Source of the DNA: Bacteroidota bacterium
GTDB lineage: Bacteria > Bacteroidota > Bacteroidia > UBA4408
Assembly: GCA_016718805.1 (NCBI GenBank)
Contig: JADKCP010000001.1
Coordinates: 372,001 to 436,000, forward strand
Reading direction: 5' to 3'
DNA length: 64,000 nt
Shown here: positions 50,822 through 59,613 of the stretch, in pieces
How the letters are laid out: each line of letters opens with the position of its first letter
Numbering within the stretch: position 1 is the stretch's first letter
Translations under genes and position numbers: made by a program
Notes under the pieces: model-generated
What the model was told of the DNA's origin: nothing
Database searches by the model: none
The model's input: the letters and a program-made list of their open reading frames with translations, nothing else

Positions 50822-51805
50822 ATGCTGAACCAACTTCGAGAACAAATTTTTTCTATTTCAAACGAAGCCTCCTTTGAAGCTTGCACATTGGCTGTGTTTC
50901 ATTATCAATATGCGCATTGTGAAGTGTATCGAAATTTTGTAAATGCCTTAAACGTTAGTCCTGATAAGGTACATAGCAGTAAAGAAATACCCTTTTTGCC
51001 TATTTCTTTTTTTAAAACCCACTACATTGTTTCAGGAAACGCAGCTCCCGAAATAGTGTTTAGCAGTAGCGGTACAACCGGCAATACAACATCTTTGCAT
51101 AATGTAGTGCAGACCAGTCTTTACAAAGAAAGTTACCAAAGAACTTTTGAATTATTTTATGGGTATCCGAAGGACTATTGCATTTTGGCTTTATTGCCGG
51201 CATATTCAGAGCGTAGCGGCTCTTCCTTAATCTACATGTTTGATGATCTGCTAAAACAATCCAATCATCCGCACAGTGGCTATTATCTGCATGCTGATGA
51301 TAAATTGAAGCATACCTTGATAGAACTATCAGCAAAGGGCCAAAAAACGTTATTGCTGGGTGTAAGTTATGCATTACTTGATTTCGCTGAAAAATATACA
51401 CTGCAACTCAACAATTGCATTGTAATGGAAACCGGTGGTATGAAAGGGCGACGTAAAGAAATTATACGCAAGCATTTGCACGAAACTCTTACTAAATCAT
51501 TTGGAGTAAATCAGGTACATTCAGAATATGGAATGACTGAATTACTTTCGCAAGCATACTCAAAAGGAGAAGGAATTTTTATGTGTCCGCCTTGGATGCG
51601 TGTAGAAGCAAGAGAGATCGATGATCCTTTAAGTCCGGTTCTAACCCAAAAAACCGGAGGCCTAAATGTCATCGATCTCGCTAACCTCAATTCCTGCAGC
51701 TTCATTTCAACCCAAGATTTAGGTAGAGTATTTAATGATAACTCTTTTGAAGTGCTTGGCAGATTTGACAACAGCGATATTCGCGGATGCAACCTTCTGC
51801 TATAA
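50822..51805 (+). CDS. LuxE-like acyl-protein synthetase family protein
   Basis: A 327-residue protein of the acyl-adenylating superfamily. Adenylation motifs are IVFSSSGTTGNTTS (about 78-91), METGGMKGRRKEI (about 202-214) and HSEYGMTELLSQAYS (about 231-245), and a final DLGRVFNDNSFEVLGRFDNSDIRGCNLLL. The family is named after the luciferin-fatty-acid reductase subunit LuxE; in Bacteroidota single copies are common and the natural acyl substrate is unknown. The C-terminal lid domain of full acyl-CoA synthetases is missing. Confidence 0.82.
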   Translation: MLNQLREQIFSISNEASFEACTLAVFHYQYAHCEVYRNFVNALNVSPDKVHSSKEIPFLPISFFKTHYIVSGNAAPEIVFSSSGTTGNTTSLHNVVQTSLYKESYQRTFELFYGYPKDYCILALLPAYSERSGSSLIYMFDDLLKQSNHPHSGYYLHADDKLKHTLIELSAKGQKTLLLGVSYALLDFAEKYTLQLNNCIVMETGGMKGRRKEIIRKHLHETLTKSFGVNQVHSEYGMTELLSQAYSKGEGIFMCPPWMRVEAREIDDPLSPVLTQKTGGLNVIDLANLNSCSFISTQDLGRVFNDNSFEVLGRFDNSDIRGCNLLL

Positions 51806-51946
51806 TTAACTAACCCATTAAAACCACTACAAAAATAGCATTCTTTGAAGTGTATTAGTATATTTTCACCATTGCTTATTAATTTTTAGAAAAAATGTAA
51901 AATATGTATAGATTTGTTGCCAATAATTTAAAATTGGTTCAATAAT

Positions 51947-52411
51947 ATGAAGAATCTTTATCAAATTGATAAACTCGATCAGGATATTTTATCGATGGTA
52001 ATGAAGGATGCAACGATTCCTTTTACCGAAATAGCTAAAGAACTACTGGTATCTGGAGGAACGGTGCATGTACGGATGAAAAAATTGCAGGAAATGGGTG
52101 TTATTAAAGGAGCTCAGTTCGAAATAGATCCAACAAAAATAGGATTTGATATATGTGCCTTTCTAGGTATTTTTTTAGAAAGAGGTTCTGAATACAATGA
52201 AGCCGTAGCACGCATGAAAAAAATTCAAGAAATTGTTGAGCTACACTATTTAACTGGAACCTACAGCATGTTTGCGAAAATATATTGCCGCGATACCAAT
52301 CACTTACGTGAAGTATTAAACGAAAAAATTCAAAGCATAAAAGGAGTTTCGCGTACGGAAACCTTTATTTCGCTTGAAGAAAGTTTTAAAAGGCAAATAA
52401 AAATAAGCTAA
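51947..52411 (+). CDS. Lrp/AsnC-family transcriptional regulator
   Basis: A 154-residue regulator: N-terminal winged HTH (IDKLDQDILSMVMKDATIPFTEIAKELLVSGGTVHVRMKKL, residues 7-47), then a RAM/AsnC ligand-binding domain (GFDICAFLGIFLERGSEYN, HYLTGTYSMFAKIYCRDTNHLREVL). Lrp-type proteins sense amino acids or related metabolites as octamers. Its stop directly abuts the sdhB stop of the opposite strand (52411/52412), so the two convergent transcripts must overlap. The target genes are unknown. Confidence 0.92.
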   Translation: MKNLYQIDKLDQDILSMVMKDATIPFTEIAKELLVSGGTVHVRMKKLQEMGVIKGAQFEIDPTKIGFDICAFLGIFLERGSEYNEAVARMKKIQEIVELHYLTGTYSMFAKIYCRDTNHLREVLNEKIQSIKGVSRTETFISLEESFKRQIKIS

Positions 52412-53155
52412 TTAATTAGTTGCTTTTGCGGATAGGTATTCGCGATTCATACGAGCAATGTTGCTAATTGAAATTTCTTTAGGACATTCGGCTTCACAAG
52501 CACCGGTATTGGTACAAGCTCCAAAACCTTCTTCATCCATTTGATTTACCATAGCCAACACACGTCTTTCTCGCTCAATTTGTCCTTGTGGTAATAGTGC
52601 AAATTGAGAAACTTTAGCACTTACAAACAACATCGCACTTGCATTTTTGCAGGCAGCAACACATGCGCCACAACCAATGCAAGCAGCAGCATCCATGGCC
52701 AAATCGGCCTTGTCTTTGTTCACAGCAATATTGTTTGCATCCATTGCCTGACCGGTATTTACCGAAACAAATCCTCCGGCAGCCATAATTCTGTCGAAGG
52801 AGGAACGGTCTACAACTACGTCTTTCACATTCGGAAAAGCAGCAGCTCTAAAAGGTTCTACATAGATGGTTTCACCATCGGTAAAATTACGCATGTATAA
52901 CTGACAGGTGGTCGTTGCTTTTTTTGGTCCGTGTGCACGACCATTAATAAACATGCTGCACATTCCGCATATACCTTCACGGCAGTCGTGGTCGAAGGCT
53001 ACAGGAGTTTCGCCTTTGCGGATTAACTCCTCATTAAGCACATCCATCATTTCTAAAAACGACATATCTGCACTGATATTGTCAATTGGGTAATTCACCA
53101 ATTTACCTTCTGATGTTGCGTTGGCTTGTCGCCAGATTTTTAGTGTGAATTTCAT
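52412..53155 (-). CDS. sdhB: Succinate dehydrogenase/fumarate reductase iron-sulfur subunit
   Basis: A 247-residue electron-transfer subunit. The 2Fe-2S ligands are in CREGICGMCSMFINGRAHGP with a distal Cys in TTTCQ; the 4Fe-4S and 3Fe-4S ligands are in CIGCGACVAAC and CTNTGACEAECPKEI. It carries electrons between the FAD of SdhA and the heme b subunit. It is the last gene of sdhCAB, 106 bases after sdhA. Confidence 0.95.
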   Translation of the reverse strand: MKFTLKIWRQANATSEGKLVNYPIDNISADMSFLEMMDVLNEELIRKGETPVAFDHDCREGICGMCSMFINGRAHGPKKATTTCQLYMRNFTDGETIYVEPFRAAAFPNVKDVVVDRSSFDRIMAAGGFVSVNTGQAMDANNIAVNKDKADLAMDAAACIGCGACVAACKNASAMLFVSAKVSQFALLPQGQIERERRVLAMVNQMDEEGFGACTNTGACEAECPKEISISNIARMNREYLSAKATN

Positions 53156-53261
53156 GAATTTATTTTTTAAATACTTTTAAATAAGCCGTTGGTGCGGGTT
53201 TCAAAAATTTATATTCCTTACCAACAGTTTGTTTATAGAGCTTATTAGAAATTAATAGTGT

Positions 53262-55175
53262 TTATTTATAACTTCTGGTTGCCAGTTTAATGTTTTCGTA
53301 AACTAATTCTTCTTTGTGCAATTGTGGTTCTGAATCAATTCCTTTGAACTCCCAAGCTGCTACATAGGCGTAATTGGCATCATCACGTTTTGCTTCACCT
53401 TCATCTTGAAATTCGGTTCTAAAGTGTCCTCCACAAGATTCATTTCGCTGTAAAGCATCGTTCACCATCAATTCACCTAATTCAATAAAATCAGCAACTC
53501 TGCCGGCTTTATCTAAATCAGAATTCATTTCATACATACCACCGGTAACTTTTACATTGTTCCAAAATTCTTTGCGTAATTCTTTGAGTAAACCTTTTGC
53601 TTTGGTTAAGCCTTCTGCAGTGCGCGCCATACCACAATAATCCCACATAATTTTTCCTAATTCCTTGTGATAATCATCTACGGTTTTTGATCCCTGAATC
53701 GAAAGTAATTTTTCCATTCTTGCCTTTGCATTCGCCTCTGCCTCAACAAAAGCCGGATGATCGGTTGGTATAGCTTTCGTAAAAATTTCACCGGCTAAAT
53801 ACTCCCCAATGGTATAAGGTAAAACAAAATAACCGTCGGCAAGTCCTTGCATTAAAGCAGAAGCTCCCAATCGGTTGGCTCCATGATCGCTAAAATTAGC
53901 TTCTCCAGTAGCATACAATCCAGGAACAGTTGTCATTAAATTATAATCCACCCACAAACCGCCCATGGTATAATGCACAGCCGGATAAATGCGCATCGGA
54001 ACCTGATACGGATCTTCGTTAGTGATATGTGCATACATGTCGAATAAATTTCCATAACGAGCTTCAATTACCGATTTGCCGAGTCGCTTTATAGCAGCAG
54101 CAAAATCAAGGTACACCGCCAAACCCGATTCACCTACACCACGTCCATCATCACATGCTTCCTTAGCGGCTCTACTGGCAATGTCACGCGGGGCAAGATT
54201 TCCATAACTAGGATATTTTCTTTCGAGGTAATAATCGCGTTCTTCTTCAGGTATATCTTGAGGTTTACGTTTATCGCCTTTTGCTTTTGGCACCCAAACG
54301 CGGCCATCGTTACGCAAACTCTCGCTCATTAAGGTTAATTTACTTTGATAATCGCCACTAACCGGAATACAAGTTGGATGAATTTGTGTGAAGCAAGGAT
54401 TTCCAAAAAAAGCTCCTTGTTTATATGCTTTCCAGGCAGCTGTAACGTTGCTTCCCATAGCATTTGTACTAAGGAAAAAAACATTTCCGTACCCTCCACT
54501 TGCTAATACAACTGCATGTCCAAAATGGCGTTCGAGTTTTCCTGTTACCAAATCACGCGCAATAATTCCACGTGCTTTTCCATCTATGGTTACCACCTCA
54601 ATCATTTCGTGGCGGGTATACATTTCAACATTTTTTAACCCAACCTGACGACTCAATGCGGAGTATGCACCCAATAATAATTGTTGTCCGGTTTGTCCGC
54701 GAGCATAAAATGTGCGCGAAACTTGTGAACCACCAAAACTTCGGTTGTCGAGTAAACCGCCATAATCGCGTGCGAAGGGCACTCCCTGAGCAACACATTG
54801 ATCAATAATGTTTACACTTACCTCAGCCAATCGATGCACATTCGCTTCTCGTGCTCGAAAGTCGCCACCTTTAATGGTATCGTAAAAAAGACGATAGACA
54901 CTATCACCATCATTTTTATAATTTTTGGCTGAGTTTATTCCTCCTTGCGCTGCAATGCTATGTGCTCGGCGTGCGCTATCCTGAAAGCAAAATGCTTTTA
55001 CTTTATATCCAAGTTCACCTAAGCTGGCGGCTGCAGAAGCACCTGCTAAACCTGTTCCTATTACGATTACTTCGAGTTTTCGTTTATTGGCAGGATTCAC
55101 CAATTTAATTGCCGCTTTATGTTTTGTCCATTTTTCGGCTAAAGGTCCTGGAGGAATTTTTGAATCTAGTTTCAT
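53262..55175 (-). CDS. sdhA: Succinate dehydrogenase/fumarate reductase flavoprotein subunit
   Basis: A 637-residue flavoprotein. FAD binding: VIVIGTGLAGASAAASLGELG (about 34-54). Covalent FAD histidine in RRAHSIAAQGGINSAKNY (about 68-85). Active-site parts: TQIHPTCIPVSG, HYTMGGLWVDYNLMTTVPGLYATGEANFSDHGANRLGASALMQGLADG. The length and the sequence type (QGGINSAKNYKNDGDS) belong to the class with a diheme cytochrome b membrane anchor. It oxidises succinate to fumarate in the TCA cycle and passes electrons to the quinone pool. Confidence 0.96.
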   Translation of the reverse strand: MKLDSKIPPGPLAEKWTKHKAAIKLVNPANKRKLEVIVIGTGLAGASAAASLGELGYKVKAFCFQDSARRAHSIAAQGGINSAKNYKNDGDSVYRLFYDTIKGGDFRAREANVHRLAEVSVNIIDQCVAQGVPFARDYGGLLDNRSFGGSQVSRTFYARGQTGQQLLLGAYSALSRQVGLKNVEMYTRHEMIEVVTIDGKARGIIARDLVTGKLERHFGHAVVLASGGYGNVFFLSTNAMGSNVTAAWKAYKQGAFFGNPCFTQIHPTCIPVSGDYQSKLTLMSESLRNDGRVWVPKAKGDKRKPQDIPEEERDYYLERKYPSYGNLAPRDIASRAAKEACDDGRGVGESGLAVYLDFAAAIKRLGKSVIEARYGNLFDMYAHITNEDPYQVPMRIYPAVHYTMGGLWVDYNLMTTVPGLYATGEANFSDHGANRLGASALMQGLADGYFVLPYTIGEYLAGEIFTKAIPTDHPAFVEAEANAKARMEKLLSIQGSKTVDDYHKELGKIMWDYCGMARTAEGLTKAKGLLKELRKEFWNNVKVTGGMYEMNSDLDKAGRVADFIELGELMVNDALQRNESCGGHFRTEFQDEGEAKRDDANYAYVAAWEFKGIDSEPQLHKEELVYENIKLATRSYK

Positions 55176-55262
55176 GTATCTTTTGTATTGATAGTGAAAA
55201 TGTCGTTATATTATTTTTAGTTTCTAATTATGCACTGGAAAAATTCAGGTATTTGACCTTGC

Positions 55263-55943
55263 TTATTTTATCCAGCCAAAATACATGGCTATAGGCATCA
55301 TGGCAAATACAAAGGGCACAATAATGGAAAAAGCAATTCCTAATTTTTTTATAAATGGAGTAAAATTTTTATGATTTAAACCAAAGGTTTGAAAAGCAGA
55401 TTGAAAACCGTGTAATAAGTGATAGGCCAATGATATCATACTAATTGCATACACAAAAACGCCTCCTCCATACGAAAAGGTAAGTTGCATTTGAGCATAT
55501 AAATTATCATGTCCATTTGCATCAAGTCCCGGCAATCCTGTGATACGGCTTTTAACCCAAAAGTGACCCAGGTGTAAAATTAAAAACATCAAAAGCAAAG
55601 TACCCAACAATCCCATGCTACGTGAATACCATTTGCTGTTGGCTGAGGGATTCGATTTTGCGTAATTAATGGGTCTCGCTTTTTTGTTGTGCAGTGTTAG
55701 CACCAATGCTTGTACTATGTGCAGAATGATGCCAAAAAATAGTACTATTTCCATGGTACGAATTAAAATATTGGTAGCCATAAAATGTGCAGCTTCATTA
55801 AACAGTAGGCCTCCGTCGTTGGCAAAAATACAAGCATTAATTGCGCAGTGCACAAGTAAAAAGGAGATTAAAAACAGGCCGGTTACACCCATAATTATTT
55901 TTTTTCCGATAGATGATTCGAGTAGTTTTTTTTGATGACTCAT
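55263..55943 (-). CDS. sdhC: Succinate dehydrogenase cytochrome b subunit
   Basis: I start the gene at the ATG at 55943 (MSHQKKLLESSIGKKIIMGVTGLFL), giving 226 residues; the longer frame to 56030 would run through the promoter at 56001-56031. Five membrane helices carry conserved histidines for two b hemes: FLLVHCAINACIF, HFMATNILI, GIILHIVQAL, ILHLGHFWV and SLAYHLLHGFQSAFQTFG. It anchors SdhAB and reduces menaquinone. First gene of sdhCAB. Confidence 0.92.
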   Translation of the reverse strand: MSHQKKLLESSIGKKIIMGVTGLFLISFLLVHCAINACIFANDGGLLFNEAAHFMATNILIRTMEIVLFFGIILHIVQALVLTLHNKKARPINYAKSNPSANSKWYSRSMGLLGTLLLMFLILHLGHFWVKSRITGLPGLDANGHDNLYAQMQLTFSYGGGVFVYAISMISLAYHLLHGFQSAFQTFGLNHKNFTPFIKKLGIAFSIIVPFVFAMMPIAMYFGWIK

Positions 55944-56000
55944 TGCGATTGTAGCGTTTATAGAGGTTGTAAGAGTTAAAATAGCTATATTTACCGTTGA

Positions 56001-56031
56001 CAAATTTAGAATCTTAATAACTTTAAACAAA
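56001..56031 (-). promoter_or_regulatory. Promoter of sdhCAB
   Basis: On the minus strand TTTG (56031-56028), a 19-base spacer, and TAAATTTG (56008-56001) form a full -33/-7 promoter with the same spacing as that of the HTH gene at 44064. Transcription would start near 55996, giving a leader of about 53 bases to the ATG at 55943. Confidence 0.72.
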
Positions 56032-56086
56032 TATTATTTTAGAAAGTTTTAAGCGAATGCTAACAGATTGATACACTTAATAAACT

Positions 56087-57376
56087 ATGAAATACAAATC
56101 AATTGACTCCAAATTATTTAGCGAAAACAGACTTCGTTTTGCAAAAAAATTAGCTGCAAATTCAATTGCAGTTTTCAACAGCAATGATATTATGCCAACT
56201 AATGCCGATGGCCATATGGGCTTTCGTCAAAACGCCGATTTGTTTTATTTATCGGGCATTGATCAAGAAGAAAGCATTTTGGTAATTTATCCGGATGCGA
56301 AAGATGGAGCACTGCGTGAAATTTTATTTTTAAAAGAAACCAATGAGCACATAGCTATTTGGGAAGGCCATAAATACACCAAAGAAGAGGCAACGGCAAC
56401 TTCCGGAATTAAAACCATTTATTGGTTGCACGAATTCAACACCATTTTTAAACAGTTAATGTTCCGTGCACAAAACGTATATTTAAATACCAACGAACAT
56501 ACACGTGCAGTTATTGAAGTGGAAACACGCGATGCGCGATTTATTAACTGGTGTCGCCAAAATTTTCCGTTACATTCTTATCACCGTTTGGCTCCAATTA
56601 TGCATCAGTTACGCGCCATAAAATCGAAGCACGAAATTGACTTAATACAACAAGCATGTAACATTACCGAGAAGGGATTTCGACGGCTTTTAAAATTCAT
56701 TAAGCCGGGCGTAATGGAATACGAAATTGAAGCGGAATTAATTCATGAATTTATTCGCAATCGATCACAAGGATTTGCATACGGACCAATTATAGCTTCC
56801 GGTGGAAGTGCTTGTGTATTACATTATGTTGAAAATAATAAGCCTTGTAAAAATGGGGATTTAATTTTGCTGGATGTAGCTGCCGAGTATGGAAATTATG
56901 CATCCGATTTAACTCGTTGTGTACCTGCAAATGGAAAATTCAGTAAACGACAAAAAGAAGTATACAATGCAGTATTGCGCGTAATGCGTGCAGCAACAAA
57001 AATGCTGGTTGTTGGTAACACCATCGAAAAATACCATGTAGAGGTAGGAAAATTGATGGAAAAGGAATTAATAGGATTGGGTTTACTTGATGCAAAAGCT
57101 GTAGCAAAACAAGACAAAAACAAACCATTGTATAAAAAGTACTTTATGCATGGCACTTCGCATTTTTTAGGATTAGATGTGCACGACGTGGGTGATTTTA
57201 AGCGACCACTCGAAGAGGGAATGGTGTTTACTTGTGAACCGGGTATTTATATTACGGATGAAAACATAGGTATTCGTATCGAAAACAACATTTTGGTTAC
57301 CAAGAAAGGACCGGTTGATTTGATGAAAAATATTCCTATTGAAGTGGATGAGATAGAGCGTTTAATGCGAGGATAA
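56087..57376 (+). CDS. pepP: Xaa-Pro aminopeptidase (aminopeptidase P)
   Basis: A 429-residue M24B metallopeptidase that removes the N-terminal residue from peptides with Pro in position 2. The N-terminal AMP_N domain covers about 8-140 (DADGHMGFRQNADLFYLSGI-like part with QEES). The catalytic pita-bread domain has the metal ligands Asp and Asp in LLDVAAEYGNYASDLTR, His in HGTSHFLGLDVHDVG, Glu in FTCEPGIYI and Glu in IRIENNILV. All five are present. It is divergent from sdhC. Confidence 0.92.
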   Translation: MKYKSIDSKLFSENRLRFAKKLAANSIAVFNSNDIMPTNADGHMGFRQNADLFYLSGIDQEESILVIYPDAKDGALREILFLKETNEHIAIWEGHKYTKEEATATSGIKTIYWLHEFNTIFKQLMFRAQNVYLNTNEHTRAVIEVETRDARFINWCRQNFPLHSYHRLAPIMHQLRAIKSKHEIDLIQQACNITEKGFRRLLKFIKPGVMEYEIEAELIHEFIRNRSQGFAYGPIIASGGSACVLHYVENNKPCKNGDLILLDVAAEYGNYASDLTRCVPANGKFSKRQKEVYNAVLRVMRAATKMLVVGNTIEKYHVEVGKLMEKELIGLGLLDAKAVAKQDKNKPLYKKYFMHGTSHFLGLDVHDVGDFKRPLEEGMVFTCEPGIYITDENIGIRIENNILVTKKGPVDLMKNIPIEVDEIERLMRG

Positions 57377-57401
57377 GTCAAACTTCGCACAAGCAAAATC
57401 T

Positions 57402-58277
57402 TTAGAAACGCTTTTCCAATTCAATTAAATTGGCTTTTATGCGATGTGCTATATCGTCGGTTGGTAAGTCATTGGTGTCTTTCCCAAATGGATCTTCAAT
57501 TTCTTCCGCAATAAGCTCAATGCTCGCCAAAGTATAAAATACAAATACTGCTATTGGAACCGTTGCCCATTTTAAATCGGCCACTAAGCCAAGCGGCAAA
57601 GTGATAGAATATAAAAAAATGATGCGTTTAATAAAGGTACTATACGAATAAGGAATGGGTGTACCTTTAATACGTTCACAGGCTCCACAGATGTTTGCAA
57701 GCGATTTAATCTCATCGTTTAAGAGCAACATTTTTTCGTCGCTAATGCATTTTTCAACTTTTAAATTTTCGAGTTCTTTAAAGAATTGATCACTTAAAAC
57801 ATTCGGAATGTGCTTGTATTCGCGCAATTCAATTGCTCTTAAGGTATCTGTATCTTCTAACTCTTCAGCTATAAATCCTCCACGTAAATGCTCTTTTAAT
57901 GCAAAGGGATAATTGCTTATTAATATTCTCCATCGTTTTTTCAATTCAATTTTTTCGGAAGGAATGAAGGCATTTATTTTCATCATTAAATTGCGCGAGT
58001 TGTTAACCAAATCTCCCCACATTCTTCTACCTTCCCACCAACGATCGTATGCTGTATTGGTTCTAAAAACGAGTAGCATTGAAATCACAAATCCCAGCAG
58101 CGAATGCATTACGGTAGTACTTCTCATTTCAATCCATTTTAGGTGAACTATAAAATAACAGAGCACGGTTGAAAATAGGGTTAGACCAATAATTGCAGGA
58201 ATTAATTGCCGAAAAGTATCGGTTTTGTGAAAAGCGAAAATCAGTTTTGTCCAGTCTTTAGGGTTGTATGCTTTCAT
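57402..58277 (-). CDS. Bestrophin-family ion channel
   Basis: A 291-residue membrane protein of the bestrophin/RFP-TM (formerly UPF0187) family. Membrane helices at about 23-45 and 55-75 (SLLGFVISMLLVFRTNTAYDRWWEGRRMWGDLVNNSRNL, the family's most conserved block) and about 220-260. GACERIKGTPIPYSYSTFIKRIIFLY and the late EEIEDPFGKDTNDLPTDD are diagnostic. Bacterial bestrophins form pentameric channels; KpBest conducts cations while animal ones conduct chloride, so selectivity here is open. A minus-strand TCTACTTTGC near 58325 is a weak -7-like box. Confidence 0.9.
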   Translation of the reverse strand: MKAYNPKDWTKLIFAFHKTDTFRQLIPAIIGLTLFSTVLCYFIVHLKWIEMRSTTVMHSLLGFVISMLLVFRTNTAYDRWWEGRRMWGDLVNNSRNLMMKINAFIPSEKIELKKRWRILISNYPFALKEHLRGGFIAEELEDTDTLRAIELREYKHIPNVLSDQFFKELENLKVEKCISDEKMLLLNDEIKSLANICGACERIKGTPIPYSYSTFIKRIIFLYSITLPLGLVADLKWATVPIAVFVFYTLASIELIAEEIEDPFGKDTNDLPTDDIAHRIKANLIELEKRF

Positions 58278-58415
58278 AAAATACAGGCTCTTATTTAAAC
58301 AGTATAGTTCAATTTCAGCTGCAAAGTAGAAAAAATTTATTGGTGTAATTGTTCAAAAAGTGAAAAGGATGGCTTAGGGTTATTTAGTGAAATAGTATCT
58401 TCGTTTTAAGATTCT

Positions 58416-59171
58416 ATGAAAAAACTATCTTTTAAATACGGCACTATTTCGTATACGGTCAAAGGCAAGGGAAGAGCAATTGTGCTTTTGCATGGCTTTT
58501 TAGAATCAAAAGAAATTTGGAGTACCTATGCCGAAAAACTTGCGCGTGTATACAAAGTGATTGCTATTGATTTACCCGGACATGGAAATAGTGATTGTTT
58601 TGGCTACGTACACCGCATGGATTTTATGGCCCAAAGTGTAAAAGCGGTATTGGACAGCTTGCAATTACGACGTTATATTTTAATTGGACACAGCATGGGA
58701 GGATACGTTGCTTTGTCATTTGCTGAACGTTTCCCTGAAACACTAAAGGGCCTTGTGCTATTTCATTCAACGGCATTGGCCGATACCCGCGAGAAAAAAC
58801 GCGACAGAGATAAGGCAATAGAATTTGTGAAAAAAAGTCCGGAAGTATATGCCAAGGAGGCTACAAAGAAATTATTTGCACCCTTGAATACGGAGTTGTT
58901 TCGCGATAAGCTGCAATTTGCACAACAGATTAGTACTGCTACTACACAGCAAGGGATAATTGCCGCACTCGAAGGAATGAAAGTCAGAAAAAATAAGGAG
59001 CATGTGTTGCAGCAAGCCAATTATCCTGTATTTTTTATTGTTGGAAAATTAGATACCACTATACCTATTGAACGCATTCGCCCGCTCTTTGTATTGGCGA
59101 AAAACACTTATACACAAACGCTCGAAAACGCTGGCCACATGGGCTTTTTGAAGCAGAAACGGAGACCCTGA
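58416..59171 (+). CDS. Alpha/beta-fold hydrolase, frameshifted near its end
   Basis: A 251-codon frame of the lipase/esterase/peroxidase-type hydrolase family. Oxyanion HGF in IVLLHGFLESKEIW (about 23-36), nucleophile Ser in LIGHSMGGYVALSF (GHSMG, about 91-95), Asp in FIVGKLDTTIPIERI (about 210-224) and His in LENAGHMGFL (about 240). The frame then departs from the family at KQKRRP and stops at 59171. With one extra T in the T5 run (59145-59149) it reads EAETETLRASKKFARVCF and ends at 59218. All catalytic residues precede the break, so even the shortened protein could fold. Confidence 0.85.
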   Translation: MKKLSFKYGTISYTVKGKGRAIVLLHGFLESKEIWSTYAEKLARVYKVIAIDLPGHGNSDCFGYVHRMDFMAQSVKAVLDSLQLRRYILIGHSMGGYVALSFAERFPETLKGLVLFHSTALADTREKKRDRDKAIEFVKKSPEVYAKEATKKLFAPLNTELFRDKLQFAQQISTATTQQGIIAALEGMKVRKNKEHVLQQANYPVFFIVGKLDTTIPIERIRPLFVLAKNTYTQTLENAGHMGFLKQKRRP

Positions 59172-59221
59172 GAGCAAGCAAAAAATTTGCAAGAGTGTGC
59201 TTCCGAACTCCTTATTGATGA

Positions 59222-59575
59222 TTATTTCGATAACTCAGCCTGTCGCTTACTCAAGCCAATAATTACTTCTTCGTATATTTTCTCAAAAAGCTCGGGATGT
59301 TGGGTATAAAAAATAAAACTTGAATCAAACTTCGCTTTGGTTAATCCATGTTTTGAATACACTTCACGAAAAAGTTTTTCCTTATCAGGAGGTAATTCTT
59401 GTTGGTTAAAATTACTCAGGTTCGCAGCTGCGTCAGCAATGTGAATGTCAATTAGCACAGTTATCATACTGTCTTTGACAATTAAATTTCCCGGCAAGTT
59501 ATCAGATGTTGATGAGCAGGAGTTGGCTAAGCCGAAGAATGAAAAAACAAGTAGATACTTTTTTATAAATTGCAT
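59222..59575 (-). CDS. DUF4296 lipoprotein
   Basis: A 117-residue protein with lipobox LANSC (Cys about 20) followed by SSTSDN. The rest is the helical DUF4296 domain: MITVLIDIHIADAAANL (about 38-54), EKLFREVYSKHGLTKAKFDSSFIFYTQHPELFEKIYEEVI. The family is specific to Bacteroidota and of unknown function. It is convergent with the hydrolase gene, whose frame-corrected end (59218) lies 4 bases away, and divergent from the GT51 gene. Confidence 0.87.
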   Translation of the reverse strand: MQFIKKYLLVFSFFGLANSCSSTSDNLPGNLIVKDSMITVLIDIHIADAAANLSNFNQQELPPDKEKLFREVYSKHGLTKAKFDSSFIFYTQHPELFEKIYEEVIIGLSKRQAELSK

Positions 59576-59613
59576 CGCATTTAATTGGCGCTAAGGTAAG
59601 CAATAACAAACGT

